Positions 15,861-24,506 are shown, counted from the first letter of the stretch. The stretch: DNA of 45,484 bases from Streptomyces dysideae (GCF_001514305.1 NZ_KQ949082.1:17082-62565); one strand, 5' to 3'. Program-made: numbers and translations. Notes: generated by a model from the letters alone, not told the origin.

Positions 15861-17801
15861 CTACGGAACCCGAACCCACTGAGCCTTACTCGGCGTCCCC
15901 TGATCGTCATCCACAAACAGCATGTACCACCCGGCCTGCACCAGATTCTTGTTCTCCGGCACAGTCACAGTGATCTTGTCGTCTTCAGCCACCTTGAAGT
16001 CCAACGCAATAGACCGCTGATCGACGTCAGTCACATGCGTAGACGCACTGGGCCGAATCAACCGCACCTTCTTGATGGACGACGCGTGCTGCGAGGTGAA
16101 CGTCCCCGACTCCCCCCGCTCGATCGTCTGCGGCCCCCCGGACAACGACGGCTGCGCATCCCGGTACAGATAAGGCGGCGTATAGATCTCAACACGCTGC
16201 TCGAACTTCCCCGGCTTCGTGTTGGCCTTGTCCGCGAACAACGAGTCCGACCCGAAGAACATCACCCGCCCGTCGGGCAACAGAATCGACCCGGAGTGGT
16301 AGTTACGCCCCACCAGCGGATCGGCGACCTCGTCGAACGCGTTGGTGTCCGGCTGATAGATCCGCGCCTGCAGGATGTTGGAGTCGCCGCGCCCGCGATA
16401 GTCCTCGGACCCGCCGGACACCAGCACGGAGTCGTCCGGCAGCACAGAGGCCTGCGGATACCGCGTCCCCTTCTCCAGTGACGGCCCGTCCACGAACTCG
16501 GGCTCGTCCGCCTTGAGATCGACGATCCGTGTCCTCTTGCTGGACACCTTGGACTCGCCGACCCCGCCGCCACCGATCACCATGTACTTCTCGTCCTGCG
16601 CCGGCGCCAGCAGCACCGTGCCGGCCGTCTCCATCAGCTTGGGATCACTGAGCCCCGGCAGCTTGGTGAACGTGTTGGTGTCCACGTCCCAGACACCGGG
16701 ATCGCGGCCGACGTCGTCGGGCCCGTACCCGGCGTTCGCACCCGAGTAGAACAGCTTGCCGTTCTGCATCAGGAACAGCGCCGGATATGTCGGGAACTGC
16801 CGCTCCTTCGGCGTGTACGTCCACTGCTTGGTCTTCGGGTCGTAGATCTCGTTCTTGCCCGGCACCAGCTGCCCGATGTCGTCGAGGCCGGAGACGCTGA
16901 GGATCCTGCCGTCGCTCAGGGTGGTGAGCGTCGGGTACCAGCGGGCCTCGTTCATCGGGTCGACCTTGATGTACTTCTCGGCGACCGGGTCGAACTCGTA
17001 GGTGTCCCGGATCCCCTGGAAGTCCTTCTTGTCGAGGGCGAGCTTCTGCGCGATGCCGTACGTGTTGCGCGCGTCGGTCCCGGTCAGGCCCTGGACGCGG
17101 TAGTTGTCCTGGGTGCCGGTCTGGTACTTGGCGCCCTTCTTCTGCGCCTCGACGTAAATACGGCCCAGACCCGGTTGGTTGCCCAGGAACCTGCCCGTCT
17201 TCGGGTCGAACTTCTTCTTCGCGCGCTGCACCAGCACCGGGTCCTTGGAGACGAACGTCTGGCCGTTCTCCTTGCCGGTGAACTTGGTGCCCGCGGGCAG
17301 CGTGATCGGCTTGTCCGGGTTCTCGTTGTGCACGATCATCAGGCCGCCGGCCTTGGTGACGTCACCCTTCAGCTTCTCGTACCGCTTGGTGCCGCCCGCG
17401 ATCAGCAGATTGCCGTTGGCGAGCTGGGTGTGGCCCGTGCAGAACAGGTCGCTGGGGGTCGGGACCTTCTTGATGGTGTTCTTGACCGGGTCCCAGATCC
17501 GGGTGTCGAACTTCTTCGCGTCGAAGTTGTCCTGGTTGTTTCCCGAGCCCGCGACGAGCAGCACCTTGCCGGTGCGCAGCAGCGCCGCGTGAATGGTGTT
17601 CTGCCGGTACTGCTCGGGGAACTCGACGATCTCCCAGTGGCCGTTCTCCGCTTTGTACTCGGGTCTGTTGATCTGGTACTGGTGGTATTTCTCGGTCCCG
17701 AAGCGGTACAGCCAAGGCCCGTTCATCCCGGCCAGCGCGAGTACCACCGCCGTGCCTATCGCGAGACGACGGGCTCGACGGCGGCCTGCACGGTCGTTCA
17801 T
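15861..17801 (-). CDS. glxA: GlxA, mononuclear copper-radical oxidase
   Basis: A 646-aa galactose-oxidase-like enzyme. One N-terminal span (about 12-30) anchors it outside the cell. A seven-bladed kelch propeller is interrupted by a lysine-rich insertion (140-225), and a C-terminal Ig-like domain (about 545-646) follows. Active-site residues are visible: Cys121 (DLFCTGH) and Tyr289 in EARWYPTL for the thioether radical cofactor, stacking Trp288, axial Tyr501 and His502 (GRNYHSG), and His589 (STHVTDVDQR). Known role: oxidation of the glycan made by CslA at hyphal tips, needed for morphogenesis. ATG 17801 overlaps the cslA stop by 4 nt (ATGA), so translation is coupled. Confidence 0.96.
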   Translation of the reverse strand: MNDRAGRRRARRLAIGTAVVLALAGMNGPWLYRFGTEKYHQYQINRPEYKAENGHWEIVEFPEQYRQNTIHAALLRTGKVLLVAGSGNNQDNFDAKKFDTRIWDPVKNTIKKVPTPSDLFCTGHTQLANGNLLIAGGTKRYEKLKGDVTKAGGLMIVHNENPDKPITLPAGTKFTGKENGQTFVSKDPVLVQRAKKKFDPKTGRFLGNQPGLGRIYVEAQKKGAKYQTGTQDNYRVQGLTGTDARNTYGIAQKLALDKKDFQGIRDTYEFDPVAEKYIKVDPMNEARWYPTLTTLSDGRILSVSGLDDIGQLVPGKNEIYDPKTKQWTYTPKERQFPTYPALFLMQNGKLFYSGANAGYGPDDVGRDPGVWDVDTNTFTKLPGLSDPKLMETAGTVLLAPAQDEKYMVIGGGGVGESKVSSKRTRIVDLKADEPEFVDGPSLEKGTRYPQASVLPDDSVLVSGGSEDYRGRGDSNILQARIYQPDTNAFDEVADPLVGRNYHSGSILLPDGRVMFFGSDSLFADKANTKPGKFEQRVEIYTPPYLYRDAQPSLSGGPQTIERGESGTFTSQHASSIKKVRLIRPSASTHVTDVDQRSIALDFKVAEDDKITVTVPENKNLVQAGWYMLFVDDDQGTPSKAQWVRVP

Positions 17802-19792
17802 TCCTTACGTCCCCCAAGTCCACCAAGGGCAATCTGCATGGTCTGGTCGGTGCCGCCGCCGGAGGCGGCCCAACTCGGCTTGTGCTGCGGGGCGTGCGGC
17901 GCCGGAGCCTGGACCGGCAGCTGCTGCGGCTGCGGCTGGTACGGCACGCCCGCGGTGCCCACGGCGTCCTGCGGCTCGGGCTGAGCGGGCACGGTCGCGG
18001 CGGGCTTCTTCTTCTCCTGCCGCAGCATGTGACGCCACACGAAGATCGGCGTCGCGGTGATCAGCATGGCGAACGTCGCCCAGATGATCATCGCGGGGTG
18101 CGAGTGGCCGTACACGAAGCCGGCGGTGATCGAGGCGGCGAAGATCGCGATGAAGTACCAGTGGTACCGGAAGGTCCCGAACCACCGGTCGGGGCTGGCC
18201 GAGTCGCCCTTGGGGGTGACCACGAACTTGCTCTTGCGGCGCAGCACGGAGTCGGTCAGCGCCTTCGCGTAGAGCGGCGCGGACAGCGCGGACATCACCA
18301 TGCCGGCCACACCGCCGGACCCCTCGGGCTCGTGCGGGGAGACGTTGTGCCGCCGGTTCCAGATGTACAGGCCGATCTGCAGCGCGGAGGCGTTGCCGTA
18401 GAGCATCAGCCACACGGTCGGGTCGATGTTCACACCCGAGGCGCCCAGACCCAGGAACAGCGCACAACTCAGCGCCGCGAGGATCCAGTTGAGGGCGGAC
18501 ATCGGGTAGAAGATGATCATCATCGTGTAGTTGAAGAGCTTGCTGGGCGGCAGCGAGTACCAGCCCTTCCAGTACTGCTTGAGGATCGTCTCGTACGTAC
18601 CGCGCGACCAGCGCATCTGCTGGGTGAAGAAGTCGGTCCAGGCGCTGGGACCCTCGCCCACCGCGAGCACGTCCGGCGTGTAGACCGAACGCCACTTCTT
18701 CCCCGTCGCCGGGTTCTTGTGGCGGTGGATCTCGAACCCGGTCGCCATGTCCTCGGTGATCGAGTCGTACAGCCCGCCGATCTGCTTGAGTGCCTTGATC
18801 CGTACGGCATTTGACGTACCCACGAACATCGGGGAGCCGTACTTGTTGCCCGCGCGCTGGATCAGCGCGTGGAAGAGGAACTGCTGGGACTCGGCGGCCT
18901 TGGTGACGAAGTTGTCGTAGTTGCCGTAGACCTGCGGGCCGATGACGAAGCCGATGTTCGGGTCGCGGAAGAAGCCGAGCATCCGCTCCAGGTAGTTGGG
19001 CAGCGGCACGTGGTCGGTGTCGACCGAGGCGAAGAAGTCGTAGTCGCCGCCGTGGGCGTCGAGCCAGGCGTTGTAGTTGCCGTGCTTGGTCTTGGCGCGG
19101 TGCGGGCCCTTGGCCTGGTTCCACTTCGCGACGCCCTTGCGGGAGAAGTGGTGCACACCGAGCCGCGCGCACACCTCCTTGACCGCGGGGTCGTCGCCCT
19201 CGTCGAGGAGCCAGACATGCATGAGGCCGCGGTGGCGGATCTTCACCGCGGCTTCCAGGGTCTTCGTCACCATCTCGAGCGGCTCCTTGCCGGGCACGAA
19301 GGAGGTGAGGAACGCGACTCTGGTGCCGGTCTCGGGCACCACCGGGATCGGGTCGCGGGCGACCAGCGTGGCGTGCGCGTTCGACAGCACGTTCATGCAG
19401 CGGAAGAACTCGATGAGGCCGATCGAGACCAGCATCACCATGTCGAGCGCGGGCAGGAAGTAGTAGGCGGGATAGTCGCGTTCGGTCCAGTGCTCGGGCT
19501 GGAGCAGCCAGCCCAGCAGGACCAGCGAGAGCAGCGGCGCGGCCGCCAGCATCAGCGCGACCCTTATGCGGTGCGGTTCCTGTGAGATCAGCGACCGGTA
19601 CTGCACCTTGTACGGCTTGTTCGGATCGGGCTGGGTGAGGGGGCCGGCCAGCCGGCTGTAGTGCTCGTAGTCGTACTTCGGCAGCGTCTTCTTGATCCGG
19701 CGGAACGCGCCGGTGCGATGCGAAGGCACCCTGAGCTGGGTGGTCTGGGACGGGTCGAAGTTCTGCCGGGCGCCCGTCGGCGTCGACGTCAT
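17798..19792 (-). CDS. cslA: CslA, cellulose-synthase-like glycosyltransferase (GT2)
   Basis: A 664-aa processive GT2 membrane enzyme. Two N-terminal spans (about 77-97 and 113-132) precede the cytoplasmic catalytic domain, which carries LLDEGDD (195-201), DTD (258-260), the TED motif (347-349) and QQMRW (391-395). Four or more spans follow (about 410-590), then a proline/glutamine-rich tail. It uses UDP-sugars to make a beta-linked glycan exported at hyphal tips, with GlxA as partner. ATG 19792 follows GGGGGGAA. The promoter must lie in 19793-20107. The PilZ domain of classical BcsA is not evident in the C-terminal region, so direct c-di-GMP control is not indicated by sequence. Confidence 0.95.
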   Translation of the reverse strand: MTSTPTGARQNFDPSQTTQLRVPSHRTGAFRRIKKTLPKYDYEHYSRLAGPLTQPDPNKPYKVQYRSLISQEPHRIRVALMLAAAPLLSLVLLGWLLQPEHWTERDYPAYYFLPALDMVMLVSIGLIEFFRCMNVLSNAHATLVARDPIPVVPETGTRVAFLTSFVPGKEPLEMVTKTLEAAVKIRHRGLMHVWLLDEGDDPAVKEVCARLGVHHFSRKGVAKWNQAKGPHRAKTKHGNYNAWLDAHGGDYDFFASVDTDHVPLPNYLERMLGFFRDPNIGFVIGPQVYGNYDNFVTKAAESQQFLFHALIQRAGNKYGSPMFVGTSNAVRIKALKQIGGLYDSITEDMATGFEIHRHKNPATGKKWRSVYTPDVLAVGEGPSAWTDFFTQQMRWSRGTYETILKQYWKGWYSLPPSKLFNYTMMIIFYPMSALNWILAALSCALFLGLGASGVNIDPTVWLMLYGNASALQIGLYIWNRRHNVSPHEPEGSGGVAGMVMSALSAPLYAKALTDSVLRRKSKFVVTPKGDSASPDRWFGTFRYHWYFIAIFAASITAGFVYGHSHPAMIIWATFAMLITATPIFVWRHMLRQEKKKPAATVPAQPEPQDAVGTAGVPYQPQPQQLPVQAPAPHAPQHKPSWAASGGGTDQTMQIALGGLGGRKE

Positions 19793-20107
19793 GAGTCATT
19801 CCCCCCACACGCAGGTCAACCGCGTGTCTGTCGGTTCCTTACGTCCGCTCCAGTCCCCCTCGACCTTCACAGACGTATCAGTGGTGGGCCGCAGTCACCA
19901 CATCTTCCACACCATAGACATGGATCCGCGACCTTCCGGTTGCATGATGCCCCCCTCGGCATCGCCTCATGAGCGGGGCCCCTCACCCCGCAAATCACGG
20001 CAACCGGCTCCTTGCCCCCCAACTGCCGCGTATACGCAGCATCTTGAAGAACCAGGGTTCTACGGTGTTCAGCATGATCGCAAGATGCGAAACGCGGTGT
20101 TTACCGG
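19793..20107. promoter_or_regulatory. cslA upstream region with two palindromic sites
   Basis: This 315-bp gene-free stretch carries the cslA promoter (not resolvable by eye). It contains a hairpin GCGGGG-7 nt-CCCCGC at 19973-19991, which may terminate the upstream regulator gene. It also holds an 18-bp near-perfect palindrome at 20024-20041 with core GCGTATACGC, a candidate operator. No ORF here looks real. Confidence 0.45.
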
Positions 20108-20845
20108 TCATACGCGTTCATTGTGGCGCGTGTGGGGGTCCTGTGTACCGGTTGTGGACACACGTGCGCGGATGTTGCCGAAGTGCTTTCTTATCGCCTC
20201 CTCCGCGCCTATCGCGTCGCCGGACCGGACCGCGTGCACGATCTCCCGGTGCTGCCGGCAGGTGACCCGGGGGTCCTGCGGCTCGCCTCCGAGGTCCGTG
20301 CGCACCTGGTGGAAGGCGTCCCAGAACGCCTCCAGCACCTCGCTGAGGAGCACGTTGTCCAGTCCCCGGTAGAGGGCGGCGTGAAAGGCCCGGTCGGTCT
20401 CGGCGTGAAAGGCCCGGTCGGTCTCGGCGAGGCCGGTTCCTGCGGCGGCCTCCCGTTCCATACGGTCGACGAGCGCGTCCAGTTCAATGAGGTCCGCCGG
20501 CGGGATACGCCCCGCGAGCCGGGAGATGAGCCCGGTCTCCACGGCCTCGCGCAGCTGGAGGAGCTGGAGCAGGGAGTCCTCGCCGCGGTAGTGCCCGGCC
20601 ACGGTGCGGAAGGCGAGGCCCTCGATCATCGGGGCCAGCGACATCGGGCCTACGTAGGTGCCGAAGCCGTGCCGGATCTCGACGATGCCCATCGCCTGGA
20701 GGGCCTTGAGCGCCTCGCGCACGGAGTTCCGGCTCGCGCCGAGGTACGACATCAGTTCGGGTTCTGTCGGCAGCGGGGCCCCGGAGGCCAGCCGGCGGTC
20801 GATGATGAGCTGCTTGATCCGCTGCTGGAGGTCGCGCGCTGCCAT
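20108..20845 (-). CDS. GntR-family (FadR-type, FCD domain) transcriptional regulator
   Basis: A 245-aa regulator. The N-terminal winged HTH (about 1-70: LQQRIKQLIIDRRLASGAPL, PTEPELMSYLGASRNSVREA, RHGFGTYVG) is followed by an FCD effector domain (85-235) with the metal-binding pattern residues in the DRAFHA and RQHREIVHAV helices. ATG 20845 was chosen; a TTG 7 codons upstream is possible. No Shine-Dalgarno is present, but TATACC lies about 8 nt before the ATG, so a leaderless mRNA is plausible. An exact 24-bp duplication repeats eight residues (ETDRAFHA) within the FCD domain. It lies upstream of cslA on the same strand; whether it controls cslA is unknown. Confidence 0.9.
   Translation of the reverse strand: MAARDLQQRIKQLIIDRRLASGAPLPTEPELMSYLGASRNSVREALKALQAMGIVEIRHGFGTYVGPMSLAPMIEGLAFRTVAGHYRGEDSLLQLLQLREAVETGLISRLAGRIPPADLIELDALVDRMEREAAAGTGLAETDRAFHAETDRAFHAALYRGLDNVLLSEVLEAFWDAFHQVRTDLGGEPQDPRVTCRQHREIVHAVRSGDAIGAEEAIRKHFGNIRARVSTTGTQDPHTRHNERV
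20378..20425. repeat. 24-bp tandem duplication inside the FadR-type gene
   Basis: Two identical adjacent 24-bp copies (20378-20401 and 20402-20425). The frame is kept and eight residues, including a conserved FCD histidine motif (DRAFHA), are doubled. No sequence difference between copies, so the event is recent or under homogenisation. Confidence 0.95.
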
Positions 20846-20873
20846 GGCGAGAGGGTATAGGGACAAACGCGCC

Positions 20874-20903
20874 GACAGCCCCTCGTTCGCACGAGGGGCT
20901 GTC
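20874..20903 (-). terminator. Terminator of tRNA-Lys (first copy)
   Basis: A perfect 12-bp stem GACAGCCCCTCG / CGAGGGGCTGTC with a 6-nt loop, 10 bp downstream of the tRNA 3' end on the minus strand. Confidence 0.85.
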
Positions 20904-20913
20904 AGGTGGTATG

Positions 20914-20987
20914 TGCGCCGCCAGGGACTCGAACCCCGGACCCGCTGATTAAGAGTCAGCTGCTCTAACCAACTGAGCTAGCGGCGC
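20914..20987 (-). tRNA. tRNA-Lys (anticodon CTT)
   Basis: 74 nt including discriminator A. The acceptor stem GCGCCGC/GCGGCGC, D-arm TAGCTCAGTTGGTTAGAGC, anticodon stem-loop CTGACTCTTAATCAG and T-arm GGGTTCGAGTCCC are all visible. CCA is not encoded. Identical copies occur at 26751-26824 and 41117-41190. Confidence 0.97.
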
Positions 20988-21164
20988 CTGCTGACCTGCA
21001 CGACTCTACAGGACGCCCCGGTGTGCTCGGGCCCGCCCCGCCCGCCCCCCGGAGGGACCTCGTACATCGTTCGGACCGTCAACATGCGGGTCGGGAAGAC
21101 AGTTGAGAAACTGGCGGACGTGCACAGCCGCGGACATTTCCATCTGGAGTGTGAGGGGAATCGC

Positions 21165-22550
21165 ATGGCGACTCCGGTATTCGAGGAATTCGATCCCGCG
21201 AGTGACTGCGACTGCCCCGGATGCGTTCACTGGCGGCGCGTACTGCCGCATTCCGCGGCGGGCCGTCACCCCGCCGCCCGCCGGGCCGTGATCCTCGCCG
21301 CCGCAGCCTCGACCGCCCTCGGCGTCGGTCACACGACCCCCGCCCCCGCCGCCCCGCACGCGCCCGCTCGTCCGAGTGTTCCCGCAGGTGACGAGCCCGA
21401 GACCCCCCAGGGCGACAAGGCCCCGCTGCATGGCCCGGCCGGTAGACCGGCGGGGCCCCCGGCCCCTGTGAAGACACCCGCGACCACGCGCGCGGAGATC
21501 ATCAAACGGGCCAAGAACTGGGTCGCCGCGAAGGTGCCTTACAGCATGGTCAAGTACTGGGGAGACGGATACCGGCAGGACTGCTCGGGCTTCGTCTCGA
21601 TGGCCTGGAACCTCCCCGGGAACGAATGGACGGGCAGCCTCGACCAGTACGGCGTAAGGATCGCGAAGGAGGATCTGCAGCCCGGCGACATTCTGCTGTT
21701 CCACAATCCGTCGGACCCCGAGAAAGGGTCGCACGTCGTCATTTTCGGCGGCTGGACGGACTACACGCACACCTACTACATCGCCTACGAGGAGACCCGC
21801 CCGTACGCCCGCCGGCAGGCCACCCCGTACGCCTACTGGAGCCATTCGGGCCGGTACCTCGCCTACCGCTACAAGGGCCTCGCGGGCGGTACGGCGGGCT
21901 CGGTGCCGGACACCACCAAACGGGACACCATCAAACCGGGCACCATCAAACCGGACACCATCAAACCGGACACCGCCAAACGGGACACCGCCAAACCGAA
22001 GGCGTCGACCCGGACGCCGTATCCGGGACGGGCGTATTTCGGACCGGGCGCCCACAACAAGCACGTCACCCAGCTGGGCCGCATGCTCGTCGAGCGCGGT
22101 GCCGCCCGCTACTACACCTCCGGTCCAGGGCCGCGCTGGTCGGACGCGGACCGCCGGGCCACGCAGGCCTTCCAGCAGGCGCAGGGCTGGCGGGGCCGGG
22201 ACGCGGGCGGGCTGCCCGGGCCGCAGACCTGGGCGCTGCTGGTCACGGGCGAGGGCCGGGACATCAGGTCGGGGACGGCGGGTCCGCCAGCGCCGCCCGC
22301 GTCGCACGGGGTGGCCGGCTATCCGGGGCGGGCGATGTTCCGGCCCGGTGTCACCAACAAGTACGTCACCCAGCTCGGACAGCAGCTGGTGAAGAAGGGG
22401 TTCGGCAAGCACTACACGACCGGTCCTGGACCGCGCTGGGGCGAGGCGGACCGGCGCAACGTCGAGGCCTTCCAGCGCGCCCAGGGCTGGCGGGGCGGCG
22501 CGGCGGACGGCTATCCGGGGCCGGAGACCTGGCGGCGGCTCTTCTCGTAG
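21165..22550 (+). CDS. NlpC/P60-like cell-wall hydrolase with two peptidoglycan-binding-like repeats
   Basis: A 461-aa exported protein; ATG 21165 follows GAGGGGAA. The N terminus has a cysteine cluster (DCDCPGCVHW), then a basic and hydrophobic export segment (about 37-60). The NlpC/P60-type domain (108-225) shows the nucleophile Cys140 (RQDCSGFVSM) and His190 (GSHVVIFGG), after QPGDILLF. A linker of six 5-residue DTIKP/DTAKR units leads to two ~75-residue repeats, each starting YPGR and containing HVTQLG or YVTQLG, GPGPRW and QGWRG. In Streptomyces such repeats are annotated as peptidoglycan-binding. It lies between the cslA and LPMO genes, consistent with wall remodelling at hyphal tips. 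Confidence 0.88.
   Translation: MATPVFEEFDPASDCDCPGCVHWRRVLPHSAAGRHPAARRAVILAAAASTALGVGHTTPAPAAPHAPARPSVPAGDEPETPQGDKAPLHGPAGRPAGPPAPVKTPATTRAEIIKRAKNWVAAKVPYSMVKYWGDGYRQDCSGFVSMAWNLPGNEWTGSLDQYGVRIAKEDLQPGDILLFHNPSDPEKGSHVVIFGGWTDYTHTYYIAYEETRPYARRQATPYAYWSHSGRYLAYRYKGLAGGTAGSVPDTTKRDTIKPGTIKPDTIKPDTAKRDTAKPKASTRTPYPGRAYFGPGAHNKHVTQLGRMLVERGAARYYTSGPGPRWSDADRRATQAFQQAQGWRGRDAGGLPGPQTWALLVTGEGRDIRSGTAGPPAPPASHGVAGYPGRAMFRPGVTNKYVTQLGQQLVKKGFGKHYTTGPGPRWGEADRRNVEAFQRAQGWRGGAADGYPGPETWRRLFS
21909..21998 (+). repeat. 15-bp tandem repeats coding a DTIKP linker
   Basis: Six 15-bp units of the form GACACCATCAAACCG encode (D/G)T(T/I/A)K(R/P) repeats between the NlpC/P60 domain and the first wall-binding repeat. 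The units differ at few positions, so copy number may vary between strains. Confidence 0.9.
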
Positions 22551-22630
22551 ACCTCGCTGATCTCGTAGGCAGCGGTTCCTGTCGTAAACCACCTGTTGTG
22601 ACGCATCTGGCGCGGAGGCTGGAGGCACGC

Positions 22631-23758
22631 ATGAGTACGACCACGACCACTTCACACACCCCGGAGCCCGACGGACCGCTCGAGGGGCCGTCCCGTCCCG
22701 CCCGGCTCATCCAGAACGAGGCGACCACCGAGATCCCGGTCCACCTCCTGTTCCGCGACGACCCCGACCCGGTGTCGGTCCCGCTCGGGTCGGCGGCCGT
22801 CGCACGCCGGCAGGGCACCGGCGAACAGCCCCGCTTCCGCCGCCCGGCACCCGCGAAGCCGCGCCCCGCGACGGAGGTCGACCCCGAGCTGGTGGAGCGG
22901 CCCGCGCGGGTGCTGCCCGGGGTGGTGGGGGTGGCCGCCGGGGCGTGCGGGATGGCCGGGGGCCTGGCCACCTCCTGGTGGGCGGGCGCGCTGCCGCCGC
23001 TCGCGGTGGAGGCGCTGCGGCTGCCGTCGTACGCCGGTGCCGGGCTGGGGCCGGCGCAGTGGGCGGCGTATGCCGGTGCCGGGGCGCTCGGGCTGTTCGG
23101 CTTCGGCGGGCTGGCGCGGGGGCGGACCGGGCGGGCCTGGGTGCTGGGGCTCTTCGGCCGCTACCGGGGCACGGTCCGGCGCACCGGCCTGATGTGGGTC
23201 AACCCGATGCTGCTGCGCCGCCGGGTCGACGTTCGGCTGCGGCACTGGCGGAGCGAGCCGATGCCGGCGGCCGACGTGAGCGGGGTCGCACTGCGGGTGG
23301 TGGTGCTGGTGGTGTGGCGGGTGCGGGACACCGCGCGGGCCACGCTCGGGGTCGAGGACCACGAGACGTATCTGCGCGAATGTGTGGAGGCGGCGCTGGT
23401 CCGGGTGCCGGTGGAGACGCCGGGTTCCCCGAAGGCGTCCGTGGACGCCGCCGCCGATGCGCTGACCTGGCTGGTGGCGGCGGACGCGGCGCCGGTCGGG
23501 CTCGAGGTGTTCTCCGTGCGGCCGGTCCGGGTGGAGTACGCCCCCGAGGTCGCCGCCGCGATGCACCGGCGCCGGATCGCCGCGCTGGACGCGCAGCACC
23601 GGGCGAGCGTGCTGACGTCGGTGGTGGACTCGGTGGAGGACACGGTGACGCGGCTGACGATGCGGGGGCTGGTCGAACTGGACGACTACGAGCGGAAGGT
23701 ACTGGTGAAGGACCTGACGGTGGCCTTCTGCTCGGCGCGTGGAGAAGCGGGCGCGTGA
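22631..23758 (+). CDS. SPFH (band 7) domain protein
   Basis: A 375-aa protein with GGAGG before ATG 22631. An N-terminal cytoplasmic part contains a proline/arginine-rich segment. Two hydrophobic stretches follow (about 98-130, GVVGVAAGACGMAGGLATSW, and 140-160, AAYAGAGALGLFGFGGLA). The SPFH/band-7 region (165-365) shows GLMWVNPMLLRRRVDVRLRH, DVSGVALRVVVLVVWRVRDT and YERKVLVKDLTVAFC. SPFH proteins form membrane-associated oligomers organising lipid or protein domains. It stands between the NlpC/P60 and LPMO genes in the cslA-glxA neighbourhood, a conserved arrangement in Streptomyces; a scaffold role for tip machinery is inference. Confidence 0.88.
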   Translation: MSTTTTTSHTPEPDGPLEGPSRPARLIQNEATTEIPVHLLFRDDPDPVSVPLGSAAVARRQGTGEQPRFRRPAPAKPRPATEVDPELVERPARVLPGVVGVAAGACGMAGGLATSWWAGALPPLAVEALRLPSYAGAGLGPAQWAAYAGAGALGLFGFGGLARGRTGRAWVLGLFGRYRGTVRRTGLMWVNPMLLRRRVDVRLRHWRSEPMPAADVSGVALRVVVLVVWRVRDTARATLGVEDHETYLRECVEAALVRVPVETPGSPKASVDAAADALTWLVAADAAPVGLEVFSVRPVRVEYAPEVAAAMHRRRIAALDAQHRASVLTSVVDSVEDTVTRLTMRGLVELDDYERKVLVKDLTVAFCSARGEAGA

Positions 23759-23813
23759 TTGGTCTGGACATGCTCAACTGGCCGCAATAATCTGAGACTT
23801 GGTCTAGACCTAC
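23759..23813 (+). promoter_or_regulatory. DasR-type (dre) palindrome upstream of the LPMO gene
   Basis: ACTTGGTCTAGACCTAC (23797-23813) contains the perfect palindrome GGTCTAGACC and matches the dre consensus bound by DasR, the GlcNAc-responsive repressor. A weaker copy, TTGGTCTGGACATG, lies at 23759-23772. The LPMO start codon is 47 bp downstream of the main site, a suitable position for control of its promoter. Confidence 0.75.
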
Positions 23814-23859
23814 CTGCACAGCTCACTGAACTTCCCCCACGTTCTCCAGGAGCGGCAGC

Positions 23860-24465
23860 ATGCGCAGAAGGACCAAGTCGTACGCCGCCGTGGTGGGCCT
23901 CGTCACCGCCGGAGCCGTAGTGCTCTCCTCCGGCGGTGCCGGCAGCCACGGCTACACCGATCTCCCCGTCAGCCGGCAGAAGCTCTGCCAGAACGGCTCC
24001 GTGACCAACTGCGGCGACATCCAGTGGGAGCCGCAGAGCGTCGAGGGCCCCAAGGGCTTCCCGGGCTCAGGACCGGCCGACGGCCGGCTCTGCTCCGGCA
24101 ACAACACGCGGTTCGCCCAGCTCGACAGCCCGAAGACACCGTCGGGCGGCGCCTGGCCGGCCACCCGGGTGTCGGGCGGTCAGGGCTACACGTTCCGCTG
24201 GCAGTTCACGGCCCTGCACGCCACGACCGACTTCAAGTACTACGTCACCAGGCCGGGCTGGAACCAGAACCACAGCCTGGCCCGCTCCGACCTCAACCTC
24301 ACCCCGTTCCTGACCGTCCCGTACAACGGTCAGCGGCCCCCGTCCACGCTCTCCCACAGTGGCACACTCCCGTCCGGGCTGAGCGGCCGGCACGTCATCC
24401 TCGCGGTGTGGGCGATCGCCGACACGGGCAACGCGTTCTACGCCTGCTCGGACGTCACGTTCTGA
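23860..24465 (+). CDS. lpmP: AA10 lytic polysaccharide monooxygenase (LpmP-like)
   Basis: A 201-aa secreted copper enzyme. AGGAG precedes ATG 23860. The signal peptide (1-29) ends ...GGAGS, leaving mature His30 (HGYTDLPVSR) as the first copper-brace residue; the second is His120 (FTALHATTDFKYY), and Phe193 (GNAFYACSDV) fills the axial position. Two likely disulfide cysteine pairs are present. The single-domain form is close to chitin-active AA10 enzymes. Known context: the LPMO beside cslA-glxA takes part in deposition of the tip glycan, probably by cleaving or oxidising chitin-like or wall polymers. A DasR-type palindrome just upstream predicts induction by N-acetylglucosamine. A strong hairpin follows. 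Confidence 0.93.
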   Translation: MRRRTKSYAAVVGLVTAGAVVLSSGGAGSHGYTDLPVSRQKLCQNGSVTNCGDIQWEPQSVEGPKGFPGSGPADGRLCSGNNTRFAQLDSPKTPSGGAWPATRVSGGQGYTFRWQFTALHATTDFKYYVTRPGWNQNHSLARSDLNLTPFLTVPYNGQRPPSTLSHSGTLPSGLSGRHVILAVWAIADTGNAFYACSDVTF

Positions 24466-24506
24466 GCATTGCTTGAGACAGTTCGGCCTCCGTCGCGGGT
24501 ACGTTC

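Noticed and set aside
15628..15879. 83-codon minus-strand frame inside the MITE-like element
   Set aside because: Short, no ribosome-binding site, and fully explained by the inverted-repeat sequence; not a transposase.
17805..19808. Alternative 667-codon frame over cslA
   Set aside because: Out of frame with the GT2 motifs and rich in arginine; cslA itself carries all catalytic motifs and the coupling to glxA.
20123..20860. 245-codon plus-strand frame opposite the FadR-type gene
   Set aside because: Antisense shadow; the minus strand encodes clear HTH and FCD domains.
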